Positions 56,647-64,000 of a stretch of 64,000 nt of DNA are shown here, in pieces. The notes below the pieces were generated by a model. It was not told where the DNA came from. It searched no databases and was given only the letters and a program-made list of their open reading frames with translations. The stretch comes from Kutzneria kofuensis. GTDB taxonomy: Bacteria > Actinomycetota > Actinomycetes > Mycobacteriales > Pseudonocardiaceae. Each line of letters opens with the position of its first letter. The first letter of the stretch is position 1. The stretch lies in contig NZ_JACHIR010000001.1 in NCBI RefSeq assembly GCF_014203355.1, positions 6,016,038-6,080,037 of the forward strand. The letters are read 5' to 3'. The translations under genes and the position numbers were made by a program.

Positions 56647-57525
56647 ATGATCGACGTACCGAAGGCTTTTGCCCACGCGACGGCTCTCCGCGAAGGCGAC
56701 GCGGGCCGGGCCTGGCTCAGCGAGCTGCCGGCCATCGCGGACGAACTGCTGCAACGCTGGGACTGTGTGCCGGACGGGCCGGTTTCGCACGGTGCCGTCG
56801 GGATCGTGCTGCCGGTGCGGCGTTCCGACCTGCCGTCCGCGGCGATCAAGATGTCCTTTCCGCACCCTGGCAATGTTCACGAACCCGACGCGTTCGCCGC
56901 CTGGAACGGCCGCGGCGCGGTGCGTCTGTTCGACCGTGACGACGCGCGGTTCGCGATGCTGCTGGAACGTGCGGGTCCCGGCACGCTCGCCGACGTCACC
57001 GACAACGACCAGGCCGTCGGCGTTCTTGGCGAGTTGTCCCGGCGCCTGGCCGTCGAGGCGCCGGCCGGCCTGCCGCGGCTGCGCGACCAGGTCGCCGGCT
57101 GGGAGGCCGAGATGCTCGCCGACTCGGCCGAACTCGGGCATCCGCTGCCCCGGCGGGTGCTGGACGCGGCCACCGCCGCCATGCGGGAGCTCGACCATCC
57201 CGAAACTCTGGTCCACGGCGACTTGCACGACGCCAACGTGCTGGCCGGCGACCGCGAACCCTGGTTGGCCATCGATCCCAAGGGCGTCGTCGGCGATCCC
57301 GCCTACGACGCCTTCACCGTGATCCACAGCCCGCGGCTGCTGCTCACCTCCGAGCACGAGCGCTCGCTGGAAGTCTTCTGCGAGGCGGCCGGCATCGACC
57401 GCGAGCGGGCTCGCCGCTGGGCCCTGGTCCGCGCGGTGCGATCCGCGCTGTGGGACCGTCTGCACGACGCACCGAACTGGCTGGTCCAGGGCACTGAACG
57501 CCTCATCGACACGCTCGGCGAATGA
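56647..57525 (+). CDS. Aminoglycoside/hydroxyurea antibiotic kinase family, APH(6)-like
   Basis: A 292-residue kinase. The catalytic loop is LVHGDLHDANVLAG (near 195) and the metal motif AIDPKGVVGDPAYDAFTVIH. The APH(6)/StrB type is indicated by DPKGVVGDPAYD. Such enzymes phosphorylate streptomycin-class antibiotics or, in actinomycetes, hydroxyurea; many are uncharacterised. TAGTGT lies eight bases before the ATG, so the mRNA is probably leaderless. After the stop, TCCCGC-AG-GCGGGA (near 57528-57545) forms a small palindrome; the rest of the 290-base gap to the GH51 gene holds repeat copy B and a twofold GGCTCTCGCCGACG. Confidence 0.88.
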   Translation: MIDVPKAFAHATALREGDAGRAWLSELPAIADELLQRWDCVPDGPVSHGAVGIVLPVRRSDLPSAAIKMSFPHPGNVHEPDAFAAWNGRGAVRLFDRDDARFAMLLERAGPGTLADVTDNDQAVGVLGELSRRLAVEAPAGLPRLRDQVAGWEAEMLADSAELGHPLPRRVLDAATAAMRELDHPETLVHGDLHDANVLAGDREPWLAIDPKGVVGDPAYDAFTVIHSPRLLLTSEHERSLEVFCEAAGIDRERARRWALVRAVRSALWDRLHDAPNWLVQGTERLIDTLGE

Positions 57526-57679
57526 TCCCGCAGGCGGGACACTCCGCCGACATCGGCCGGCTGGCCTTCTGATCCGTCAACCGGACCAGGCTCGCCGCAG
57601 GCTCTCGCCGACGTGCAGCGGCGTGGGCCAGAGCGCGCCGGCTCTCGCCGACGGGTCGACTGAGCGGCCGGAACAGCAA

Positions 57680-57798
57680 AGCCCCCGTTTCAATCCAACC
57701 ACACGAACCTGGCAACGCGGCCCCGGCGACGCTCGCTGCGCCGGGGCTCCCAGCTTCACCTGGTTGGATTGATTCGGGGGCTGCTCATTTCGATCATG
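57680..57798 (+). repeat. Palindromic repeat element, copy B
   Basis: The ends at 57680-57701 and 57761-57782 pair over 22 bases with two mismatches. The centre holds a GCCCCGG/CCGGGGC stem. Bases 57755-57798 are identical to copy A (55017-55060). It lies downstream of the GH51 gene, convergent with the kinase gene. Confidence 0.85.
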
Positions 57799-57816
57799 GA
57801 CCGCGACGTGTCGGCG

Positions 57817-59334
57817 CTAGGCGGTAGGCCGGATTTGGGGGCTGCTCAACCTGATCATGTTCCACGACAGCGCCGGCAGCTCGGCGGTCAGCTCACCGTC
57901 CACAACGGACGCGCCGTCGACCCGCCGCGGCAGCACCCGGTCGGGCTCGGCGACGGTGTTGGTCAGGGTCCGGTCGTCCGAGGCCAACACCACGTGCTCC
58001 ACCACCGACAACCCCGGCAGCGCACGGACATTCGCGGTCAACGCCAACGAATCCTCCACCGACCGGTTCACGGCGAACAGAACCACCTCGTCCCCGTCCT
58101 GGGTGGCCACGGCCTCCAGCAAAGGCACGTCGCCGAACCGGGCGGTGTCGTAGCGCGGCGAGTCCGGCTCGACGCGCAGCACCCGCCCCCGCGCATGCCG
58201 GGCGGCATGGGCGAACGGGAAGAAAATGGTCTGCCGGCACGAACCGCCGCCCGGCTCGGTGAGGATGGGTGCGATGACGTTGGCCAGCTGCGCCTGGCAA
58301 GCCACGCCGACACGATCGGCGTGCCGCAGCAAGGTGATCAACAACGAGCCGACCACCACGGCGTCGGCCACGTGGTAGTTGTCCTCGATCAGGCGCGGCA
58401 CCCGCTCCGCGGCGAGGTTCTTCTCGCCCACGAAACGGCCCATGTACCAGACGTTCCACTCGTCGAACGACAGCCGGATCCGCTTGCGGTTGCGGAGTTT
58501 CGCGCCGACGTGGTCGCAGGTGGCCACCACGGAGCCGATGAAATGATCCATGTCGACGGCGCTGGCCAGGAAGCTGCCGAGGTCGCCGTCGTGCTCCTCG
58601 TAATACGCGTGCAGCGACACGTAGTCGACGTTGTCGTACGTGTGCTCGAGCACGGTCGCCTCCCACGACCCGAACGTCGGCATCCCGCTGTTCGAGCTCC
58701 CGCATGCCACCAGCTCGATGCTGGGGTCGACCATGCGCATCGCCTTCGCGGTCTCGTTGGCGAGCCGGCCGTACTCGTGCGCCGTCTTGTGCCCGGTCTG
58801 CCACGGGCCGTCCAACTCGTTTCCCAAACACCACAACGAGACCCCGTGCGGCTCCGGATGGCCGTGCTTGGCCCGCAGGTCGGAAAGCGCGGTGCCGCCG
58901 GGGAAATTGCAGTACTCCACCAGGTCCGCCGCCTCGCGCACGCCGCGCGTCCCGAGGTTGACGGCCATCATCGGCGCCACGCCGGCCTTGCGCGACCACG
59001 TCATGAACTCGTTCAGCCCGAACTCGTTCGTCTCGATCTGCCGCCAGGCCAGGTCGAACCGGCTCGGCCGCTCGCCGCGCGGCCCGACCCCGTCCTCCCA
59101 CCGGTAGCCCGACACGAAATTGCCGCCGGGATAGCGGACCACCGTCACGCCCAGCTCCCGCACCAGCTCCAGCACGTCGGCGCGGAAGCCGTCCTCGTCG
59201 GCGGCCGGGTGGCCCGGCTCGTAGATGCCGGTGTACACGCAGCGGCCCATGTGCTCGACGAACGAGCCGAACAGCCGCGGGTCCACCTCGCCGACGGCGA
59301 AGCCGGGGTCGAGCGTCAGTCGTGCCTGTCGCAC
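57817..59334 (-). CDS. GH51 alpha-L-arabinofuranosidase
   Basis: A 505-residue enzyme that removes arabinofuranosyl residues from arabinoxylan or arabinan fragments. FGSFVEHMGRCVYTGIYEPG opens the barrel, the acid/base Glu is in SLWCLGNELDGPWQ (near 173) and the nucleophile Glu is in RLSFDEWNVWY (near 290). It has no signal peptide, so it cleaves imported oligosaccharides in the cytoplasm. It is the last gene of an operon with two permeases and a binding protein. The last residues SWNMIRLSSPQIRPTA include sequence resembling the repeat elements A and B. GTG at 59334. Confidence 0.93.
   Translation of the reverse strand: MRQARLTLDPGFAVGEVDPRLFGSFVEHMGRCVYTGIYEPGHPAADEDGFRADVLELVRELGVTVVRYPGGNFVSGYRWEDGVGPRGERPSRFDLAWRQIETNEFGLNEFMTWSRKAGVAPMMAVNLGTRGVREAADLVEYCNFPGGTALSDLRAKHGHPEPHGVSLWCLGNELDGPWQTGHKTAHEYGRLANETAKAMRMVDPSIELVACGSSNSGMPTFGSWEATVLEHTYDNVDYVSLHAYYEEHDGDLGSFLASAVDMDHFIGSVVATCDHVGAKLRNRKRIRLSFDEWNVWYMGRFVGEKNLAAERVPRLIEDNYHVADAVVVGSLLITLLRHADRVGVACQAQLANVIAPILTEPGGGSCRQTIFFPFAHAARHARGRVLRVEPDSPRYDTARFGDVPLLEAVATQDGDEVVLFAVNRSVEDSLALTANVRALPGLSVVEHVVLASDDRTLTNTVAEPDRVLPRRVDGASVVDGELTAELPALSWNMIRLSSPQIRPTA
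57832..57866 (+). repeat. Partial repeat copy C inside the GH51 3' end
   Basis: Matches copy A's right-hand section (GATTCGGGGGCTGCTCA... ATCATGTTCC) at about 29 of 35 positions. It overlaps the final codons of the GH51 gene, where the conserved WNMIRL C-terminus is encoded, suggesting that copies A and B carry a fragment of such a 3' end or that the repeat has entered the gene. Confidence 0.55.
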
Positions 59335-59341
59335 CGTGTTC

Positions 59342-60121
59342 TCATCCTTTGATCGCGGTCACCAGCTGCCGCTGGAACGCCAGGAACAGGGCCACCAACG
59401 GCAGCCCGCCCAGCAGTGCGGCGGCCAGCACCTGGGCGTACCGGACTCCGTAGGAACTCTGCACGGTCGCCAGCCCCACCGGGAAGGTCATCAGATGCGG
59501 GTCGCTGACGGCCACGAACGGCCACAGGAAGTTGTTCCACGTGGTGACGAAGGTGAAGATGGCGACGGCGGCCAGCGCCGGCCGGGCCAGCGGCAGCATC
59601 AGGCTCCAGTACACCCGCAGCCGTCCCGCGCCGTCGATCACCGCCGCCTCCTCCAGCTCCCTGGGCACACCGTCGAAGAACTTCTTCAACACGTACACCA
59701 TCGCCGGCAACACCACCTGCGGCAGCACCAGCGCCCAGTACGTGTCGGCGATCCCGAGGCCCACCATCTCGGCGAACAGCGGCACGATCAGCACCTGCGG
59801 CGGCACCACGACGCCGGCGACCAGTAGCGCCAGCACGAACGAGCGGCCGCGGAACCGGGTCCGGGACAGGCCGAAGGCGGCCAGGCTGGTCACGGCGACG
59901 GTCAGCACCGTGACGGCGACGCCGACCAGCAGGCTGTTGCCGAGCCAGGCCAGCACCTCCCCGTCGCCGAACACCCGCCCGAACGCGTCCAGGCTCATGC
60001 CCGGCACGAACCAGCTCACCGGGATCCGCGTGGTCTCCGACTCCGGCTTCAACGCCGTGTCCAGCGTCCACGCCAGCGGCACCAGCCAGATCACCGCCAG
60101 CACGGCGGCCAGTGCCCTCAT
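59342..60121 (-). CDS. Carbohydrate ABC transporter permease (MalG type)
   Basis: A 259-residue inner-membrane protein with six helices. It starts with AVLAVIWLVPLAWTLDTALK, and the EAA loop is ELEEAAVIDGAGRLRVYWSL (about residues 155-175). It pairs with the MalF-type gene upstream (four-base overlap) to form a sugar channel. The ATPase is missing from the operon; such systems in actinomycetes usually borrow a shared MsiK ATPase. Downstream, seven bases away, is the GH51 gene, so arabino-oligosaccharides are the probable cargo. Confidence 0.93.
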   Translation of the reverse strand: MRALAAVLAVIWLVPLAWTLDTALKPESETTRIPVSWFVPGMSLDAFGRVFGDGEVLAWLGNSLLVGVAVTVLTVAVTSLAAFGLSRTRFRGRSFVLALLVAGVVVPPQVLIVPLFAEMVGLGIADTYWALVLPQVVLPAMVYVLKKFFDGVPRELEEAAVIDGAGRLRVYWSLMLPLARPALAAVAIFTFVTTWNNFLWPFVAVSDPHLMTFPVGLATVQSSYGVRYAQVLAAALLGGLPLVALFLAFQRQLVTAIKG

Positions 60122-60966
60122 CGCTTCTCCGCCGTGAGCCGGAAGTGCACCAGCGCGATCACAGCGATCAGCGCGAAGAACACATACGAGATCGCCGAGG
60201 CGTATCCGACGCGGAACCGGGTGAAGCCGCTCTCGTAGATGTACTGCACGATGCTGCGCACGCCCGGGATGCCGCCCTGGCCGCTGAGCAGGTAGATCTG
60301 GTCGAACACCTTCAGCGACGCCAGGATCTGCAGCACGATCACCAGTTGGTGGGTGCGGGACAGCAGCGGCATGGTGATCCGGCGCAGCTGCTGCAACGGC
60401 GTCGCACCGTCCAGCGCCGAGGCTTCATAGAGCTGCCGGGGGATCTCCTGCAGCGCCGCCAGATAGAGCAGGAATCCGAAGCCGGCGGTCCACCACACCG
60501 TGGTGATCACGATCGAGGTCATCGCCATGCCGTCGGTGGACAGCCAGCCGACCTCACCCAGTCCCAGTCGGGTCAGCAGGTCGTTGATCAGGCCGAAACC
60601 GGGCTGGTAGAGCCAGTTCCAGATCAGCACCACCACGGACACCGGCAGCAGGTACGGCGCGAAGAACGCCAGCCGGTACAGCCAGCGCTCCGGCACCGCG
60701 CGGTTGGCCAGCAACGCCATGCCCAGCCCGACGAGCACGATCGCCGGCGTGCTGGTCACCGTGAAGATCAGTGTGTGCCACAGCGAGCTCCACACGGCCG
60801 GGTCCCGGAACAGCTCCAGGTAGTTGGCCCCGCCGACGAACTTGGCGTGGCCGGTGATGCCCTGGTCGGTGACGCTCGCGCCCAGGCCGACCAGCATCGG
60901 CACGACCAGGAAGGCGACGTAGAGCACCAGGAACGGCGCCACGAACCAGAACCCCGACCGTTTCAT
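60118..60966 (-). CDS. Carbohydrate ABC transporter permease (MalF type)
   Basis: A 282-residue permease with six helices: WFVAPFLVLYVAFLVVPMLV at the start and the EAA loop LYEASALDGATPLQQLRRIT near 190-210. It overlaps the binding-protein gene and the second permease by four bases each, so all are translated together. The partner for sugar import under the LacI-family regulator upstream. Normal length for the group. Confidence 0.93.
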   Translation of the reverse strand: MKRSGFWFVAPFLVLYVAFLVVPMLVGLGASVTDQGITGHAKFVGGANYLELFRDPAVWSSLWHTLIFTVTSTPAIVLVGLGMALLANRAVPERWLYRLAFFAPYLLPVSVVVLIWNWLYQPGFGLINDLLTRLGLGEVGWLSTDGMAMTSIVITTVWWTAGFGFLLYLAALQEIPRQLYEASALDGATPLQQLRRITMPLLSRTHQLVIVLQILASLKVFDQIYLLSGQGGIPGVRSIVQYIYESGFTRFRVGYASAISYVFFALIAVIALVHFRLTAEKR

Positions 60967-62150
60967 GCCGGCTTCGGCGTGTTCCGGAGGCGTACCAAGG
61001 TCGCCTTGAGTTCACCCAGCGCCACCTCGGGCGACTTCGTGCCGCCCAACACGGCCCCGATCGTCGCGCCGGCTGCGCTCTGCAGGTCCGACGCCGCTCC
61101 GGCGAACCACACCGGCGGATCCAGTTCGACCTCCGCCGCCGCTGACCGGTAATTGGCCTGCGGTAACAGCTTGAGGTACGCCTGCGAGGCGGCGACCGGC
61201 TGATAGGCCGGGATGTGGCCGCCACGGGCCCAGGTCAGGCTCTGGCCGATGAGCTCGGCCACGGCGGAAATCGTTTGCGCCGTTAGCTGCGGATCCCTGC
61301 TTCGCTGGTGCGGCAGCACGAACGCATGCGAGTCGGCGTGCACCGCCGGCCGGTCGTAGACCTGCGGGAACGGGGCCACGTCGAACGGCGTGTGCTGGGT
61401 CTGGAAGGTCGGCAGCTCCCATTCACCGTTCCAGAAGAATCCGGCCTGGCCGCTGCCGAACAACGCGACCGCCGCGTTGTTGTCGGTGAATCTCGTGGTG
61501 GCGCCGATCTTCCCGAGTAATCGCAGGGCCGTCAGCGCCTTGGCGTCGTCGAGCAGGCCCTGGCCGTTCTGCTGGCGGTACAGCGTCCAGAACAGCCGCC
61601 ACGGGTTCACGTCCCGCGCCGCCGCGAGCGCGAGCCCGGCCTTGTCGAACGCCGCCAACAGCTGCTCGGGGCCGCGGATCGGCCTCAGGCGGCCGTTTTC
61701 CAGCAGGCCGGCCTTGCCGCACAGTTCCGTGTTGTAGAAGAGCACCAGTGGATGCGTGTCCAGCGGCACGGCGTAGGTCCGGCCGTCGGAGCGCGCACGG
61801 TTCCAGACCGCCGGTGGGAAGCGGTCCTGGGTGAGGCCGTGCGCCGCGAGCAGGTCGTCGTCGAACGGGTCGAGCAGGCCCATCGGCGCGAAGCCGGGCA
61901 ACCGGGACAGGTGCAGGATCGCCAGGTCCGGGGCGCGACCGCCGGCCGCCGCCATGGCCAGCTTCGTGTAGTACGGCGTGCCCCAGGCCAGCGTGACCGC
62001 GTCGAGCCGGGTGCCGATCGCCCCGACCATGTCCATCATGCGGCTGCCGTCGCCGCCGCTGAACAGGTCCCAGTAGGCCAGGCCCGCCGGCCCCGAGCAG
62101 GCCGCTGTCGCCAGCGCCGTGCCGGCCAGGATGAACGTGCGACGGTCCAC
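60963..62150 (-). CDS. Sugar ABC transporter substrate-binding lipoprotein
   Basis: A 395-residue family 1 binding protein. VDRRTFILAGTALATAACSG combines a twin-arginine-like start with a lipobox (TAAC, Cys near 18), so it is exported and anchored. The body has the MalE-type layout: PDLAILHLSRLPGFAPMGLL, TYAVPLDTHPLVLFYNTELC, NDG-like GQAGFFWNGEWELPTF, and a C-terminal ARGGHIPAYQPV. GTG at 62150 follows GAGGAGG. It is the first gene of the operon and divergent from the LacI regulator, with a palindromic operator between them. Likely ligand: arabino-oligosaccharides. Confidence 0.92.
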   Translation of the reverse strand: MDRRTFILAGTALATAACSGPAGLAYWDLFSGGDGSRMMDMVGAIGTRLDAVTLAWGTPYYTKLAMAAAGGRAPDLAILHLSRLPGFAPMGLLDPFDDDLLAAHGLTQDRFPPAVWNRARSDGRTYAVPLDTHPLVLFYNTELCGKAGLLENGRLRPIRGPEQLLAAFDKAGLALAAARDVNPWRLFWTLYRQQNGQGLLDDAKALTALRLLGKIGATTRFTDNNAAVALFGSGQAGFFWNGEWELPTFQTQHTPFDVAPFPQVYDRPAVHADSHAFVLPHQRSRDPQLTAQTISAVAELIGQSLTWARGGHIPAYQPVAASQAYLKLLPQANYRSAAAEVELDPPVWFAGAASDLQSAAGATIGAVLGGTKSPEVALGELKATLVRLRNTPKPA

Positions 62151-62165
62151 GGGCGGCCTCCTCGG

Positions 62166-62181
62166 TTTGCAACGTTGTAAA
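62166..62181. promoter_or_regulatory. LacI-type operator of the arabino-oligosaccharide operon
   Basis: TTTGCAACGTTGTAAA is a 16-bp palindrome with one mismatched pair and a CG centre, the usual LacI/GalR symmetry. It lies 16 bases upstream of the binding-protein start and 69 bases before the LacI gene, so it can control both. Confidence 0.75.
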
Positions 62182-62249
62182 CCCGCCCCTGACGAGGGTA
62201 GCCGTACAGTCGGGCACAGGGAAGATGACCTCGGTGCGAGGAGGTGCGG

Positions 62250-63278
62250 GTGGGCGCCAGCCTGAAGGACGTGGCCAGACTGGCCGGGGTCTCGGTGAAA
62301 ACCGTCTCCAACGTGGTCAACGACTACCGGCACGTCAGCGAGGCCACCCGCAGCCGCGTCCGCGAGGCCATCGACCAGCTCGGCTACCGCCCCAACCTGA
62401 CCGCCCGGCACCTGCGCTACGGCCGGTCCGGCATCATCGGCCTGGCCCTGCCGGAGCTGGGCATCCCGTATTTCGCCGAACTGGCCGAGGAGGTCATCGG
62501 GGCCGCCGAGCGGGAATCCTGGTCGGTGCTCATCGACCAGACCGGCGGCCGCGGTGACCGTGAGCGGCTCACCTCCTCCGCGGCCCGGTCACGGACCATC
62601 GACGGCCTGATCATCAGCCCCCTCGCCCTGGACGCCGAGTACCTGGCGGCGATGCGCGCCGACCTGCCGCTGGTGCTGCTGGGGGAGCAGGTCGGGCCCG
62701 GCACCGCCGACCTGGTCGCGATCGACAACGTGACCGCCGCCCGCGAGGCCACCGAGCACCTGCTGAGCCTCGGCCGGCGGCGCATCGCCGCCATCGGCGA
62801 CCAGCACGTGTCCGCCGCCGGCACCGCCAACGTCAGGCTGCAGGGCTACCGGGACGCGCTGGCCGCCGCCGGCATCGAGTTCGACCCCGAGCTGGTGGTG
62901 CCGGCCGAGTCGTACCACCGGCCCGACGGCGCCGCCGCGATGCGCCTGCTGCTGTCCCTGGCCGAACCGCCGGACGCCGTGTTCTGCTTCAACGACCTGC
63001 TGGCCCTGGGCGCCCTGCGCACCCTGCTCGCGGCAGGGTTGCGCGTGCCCGAGGACGTCGCGATCGTCGGCGTCGACGACATCGAGGACGGCCGGTTCAG
63101 CACGCCGACCCTCACCACCGTCGCCCCCGACAAGGCACAGATCGCCGAGGCGGCGGTCACCATGCTGCTGGAACGCGTCAACGGCCTGGACGCGCCGCCC
63201 CGCGAGATCACCGCCCGCCACACCCTCCAGATCCGCGAGAGCACGGATCTCGGCCAGTCACGCGCGAGGACGGCATAG
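62250..63278 (+). CDS. LacI-family regulator of the arabino-oligosaccharide genes
   Basis: A 342-residue repressor. The helix-turn-helix is SLKDVARLAGVSVKTVSNVV (residues 4-23), the hinge contains REAIDQLGYRPNLTARHLRY, and the sugar-binding domain has DGLIISPLALDAEYLAAM, VAIDNVTAAREATEHLL, DAVFCFNDLLALGALRTLL and VGVDDIEDGRFSTPTLTT. GTG at 62250 is chosen because GAGGAGG ends five bases before; an in-frame GTG at 62244 is inside that site. It is divergent from the importer and GH51 genes. The ligand is probably arabinose or an arabino-oligosaccharide, inferred from the neighbours. Confidence 0.92.
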   Translation: MGASLKDVARLAGVSVKTVSNVVNDYRHVSEATRSRVREAIDQLGYRPNLTARHLRYGRSGIIGLALPELGIPYFAELAEEVIGAAERESWSVLIDQTGGRGDRERLTSSAARSRTIDGLIISPLALDAEYLAAMRADLPLVLLGEQVGPGTADLVAIDNVTAAREATEHLLSLGRRRIAAIGDQHVSAAGTANVRLQGYRDALAAAGIEFDPELVVPAESYHRPDGAAAMRLLLSLAEPPDAVFCFNDLLALGALRTLLAAGLRVPEDVAIVGVDDIEDGRFSTPTLTTVAPDKAQIAEAAVTMLLERVNGLDAPPREITARHTLQIRESTDLGQSRARTA

Positions 63279-63377
63279 CGCCCCGCACGGCGCGACCGCA
63301 GCCACACAGCCGGCGAGAACCAGGCACACCGCCCACATAGCGGGACACCGCGCGTCGCCCTGGCTAGGGTGATCACC

Positions 63378-64000
63378 GTGCTCCGCGCGCTGCTCGCCCT
63401 GACGCTGGTCGCCGCCCTCGCCGGCTGCTCGGCGGGCTCGACCGCCTACTCGTCGCCGAGCGCCGACTCGATCACCATCGGCTTCTCCGCCGCGCCCGCC
63501 AACCTGGACTTCACCCGTACCGACGGCGCCGCGATCCCGCAGGCCCTGCTCGACAACGTCTACCAGGGCCTGGTTCACCTCGACGCGAACGGCGCGATCG
63601 TGCCCCAGCTGGCCACGTCCTGGACGGTCAGCCCGGATCGCCGCACCTACGACTTTCAGCTCCGCCCGGGCGTGACGTTCACCGACGGCGAGCCGTTCAC
63701 CGCCGACACGGTCAAGTTCAGCATCGACCGCGTCCGCACCGACTGGACCATCTCGCTGAAGTCCGCGATGACCGTGGTCGACCACGTCGAGGCCGTCGAC
63801 CCGAGACACGCGCGGGTGGTGCTGAAGCAGCCCAGCAACGGCTGGCTGTTCACGATGGCCAGCCGCGTCGGCGCGATGTTCGCGCCGAACGGCGTGCGCG
63901 ACCTCGCCACCACCCCCGTAGGCACCGGCCCGTACCAGCTCGACCGCTTCAACCGCGGCGATTCCCTCGTGCTCAAGGCCAATCCCGGCTACTGGGGCCC
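63378..64000 (+). CDS. Peptide/nickel-type (family 5) substrate-binding lipoprotein, 5' part
   Basis: The first 207 codons; the gene runs off the right edge. It has a lipoprotein signal (LRALLALTLVAALAGCSAGS, lipidated Cys near 16) and a mature start ITIGFSAAPANLDFTRTDGA. The family 5 signature follows: YQGLVHLDANGAIVPQLATS, WTVSPDRRTYDFQLRPGVTF, TDGEPFTADTVKFSIDRVR, and GTGPYQLDRF near the edge. Such DppA/OppA-like proteins bind oligopeptides, nickel or sugars. TAGGGT (63365-63370) lies seven bases before the GTG at 63378, suggesting a leaderless mRNA; a GTG at 63369 is also in frame. Confidence 0.88.
   Translation, partial: MLRALLALTLVAALAGCSAGSTAYSSPSADSITIGFSAAPANLDFTRTDGAAIPQALLDNVYQGLVHLDANGAIVPQLATSWTVSPDRRTYDFQLRPGVTFTDGEPFTADTVKFSIDRVRTDWTISLKSAMTVVDHVEAVDPRHARVVLKQPSNGWLFTMASRVGAMFAPNGVRDLATTPVGTGPYQLDRFNRGDSLVLKANPGYWG

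Noticed and set aside
57503-57759. Small minus-strand ORFs between the kinase and GH51 genes
   Set aside because: No ribosome site, no protein character, and they overlap the palindromic repeat element B.
1-64000. tRNA or rRNA genes, CRISPR arrays, insertion sequences and prophage genes
   Set aside because: I looked for cloverleaf ends, regularly spaced repeats, transposase motifs and phage structural genes and saw none.

Overview
The window is about 70% GC chromosomal DNA from an actinomycete, most likely of the Pseudonocardiaceae (Kutzneria/Amycolatopsis-like). The signs are two AfsR/SARP regulators, a LAL regulator, an XRE-DUF5753/DUF397 pair, DUF3558 and ANTAR proteins, a 6C small RNA, many GTG starts, and AAAGG-type hairpin terminators. 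The taxonomic call is inference. I see no rRNA, tRNA, insertion sequence, prophage or CRISPR array.

Layout. 1-4.7 kb: the 5' end of a SulP anion transporter, a TetR/FAD-monooxygenase pair with shared repeats between them, and a small Zn-finger protein pair divergent from XRE and DUF397. 5-18 kb: a regulatory block of AfsR-type SARP, a 57-aa protein, a LAL regulator, a MacB/FtsX-type ABC exporter and a second AfsR-type SARP, with no biosynthetic enzymes beside them. 18-23.5 kb (minus strand): a magnesium operon (compact MgtA plus MgtC, preceded by a short leader ORF and hairpins) and an SPFH-GYF/zinc-ribbon pair. 23.6-25.8 kb: an apparent relic of a cellobiose regulon, namely a CebR-like LacI repressor and a degenerate GH1 enzyme behind a perfect 18-bp operator. 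25.8-32.5 kb: an ACT-GNAT protein, a Thr/Pro-rich membrane-anchored protein, and an NMT1/THI5-type ABC importer divergent from a CitA/CitB-type two-component system. 32.5-41 kb: a serine hydrolase, a secreted S1 protease, an ANTAR regulator, a bacterial nitric oxide synthase, a stand-alone Prim-Pol protein, a MocR regulator, a lipoprotein and an LCAT-like lipase. 40.6-45 kb: an acyl-CoA module (TetR, acyl-CoA dehydrogenase, CaiB-type protein) and an F420 oxidoreductase with an HxlR regulator. 45-46.7 kb: a GGDEF protein and the 6C RNA.

46.9-52.1 kb (minus strand) is the most unusual locus. It is a tight directon of a PNPOx-fold protein, a DUF3558 lipoprotein, a protein built of 13-residue repeats, a 17-aa micro-ORF and a split lanthipeptide-type dehydratase (elimination domain, then glutamylation domain). 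It has no cyclase and no conventional precursor. 52.2-54.9 kb holds the enzyme pair for 10-methyl branched lipids. 55-57.5 kb holds an orphan maltokinase-cap protein, a nitrilase and an antibiotic-kinase homologue. 57.8-63.3 kb is an arabino-oligosaccharide module (GH51, two permeases, binding protein) with a divergent LacI regulator and an operator between them. The window ends inside a peptide-type binding protein.

Recurrent sequence themes are: many start codons 6-8 nt after a TANNNT-like -10 box (probable leaderless mRNAs); GTGA start/stop overlaps; and repeated hairpin elements, including two copies of an element with an identical 44-bp block near 55.0 and 57.8 kb.
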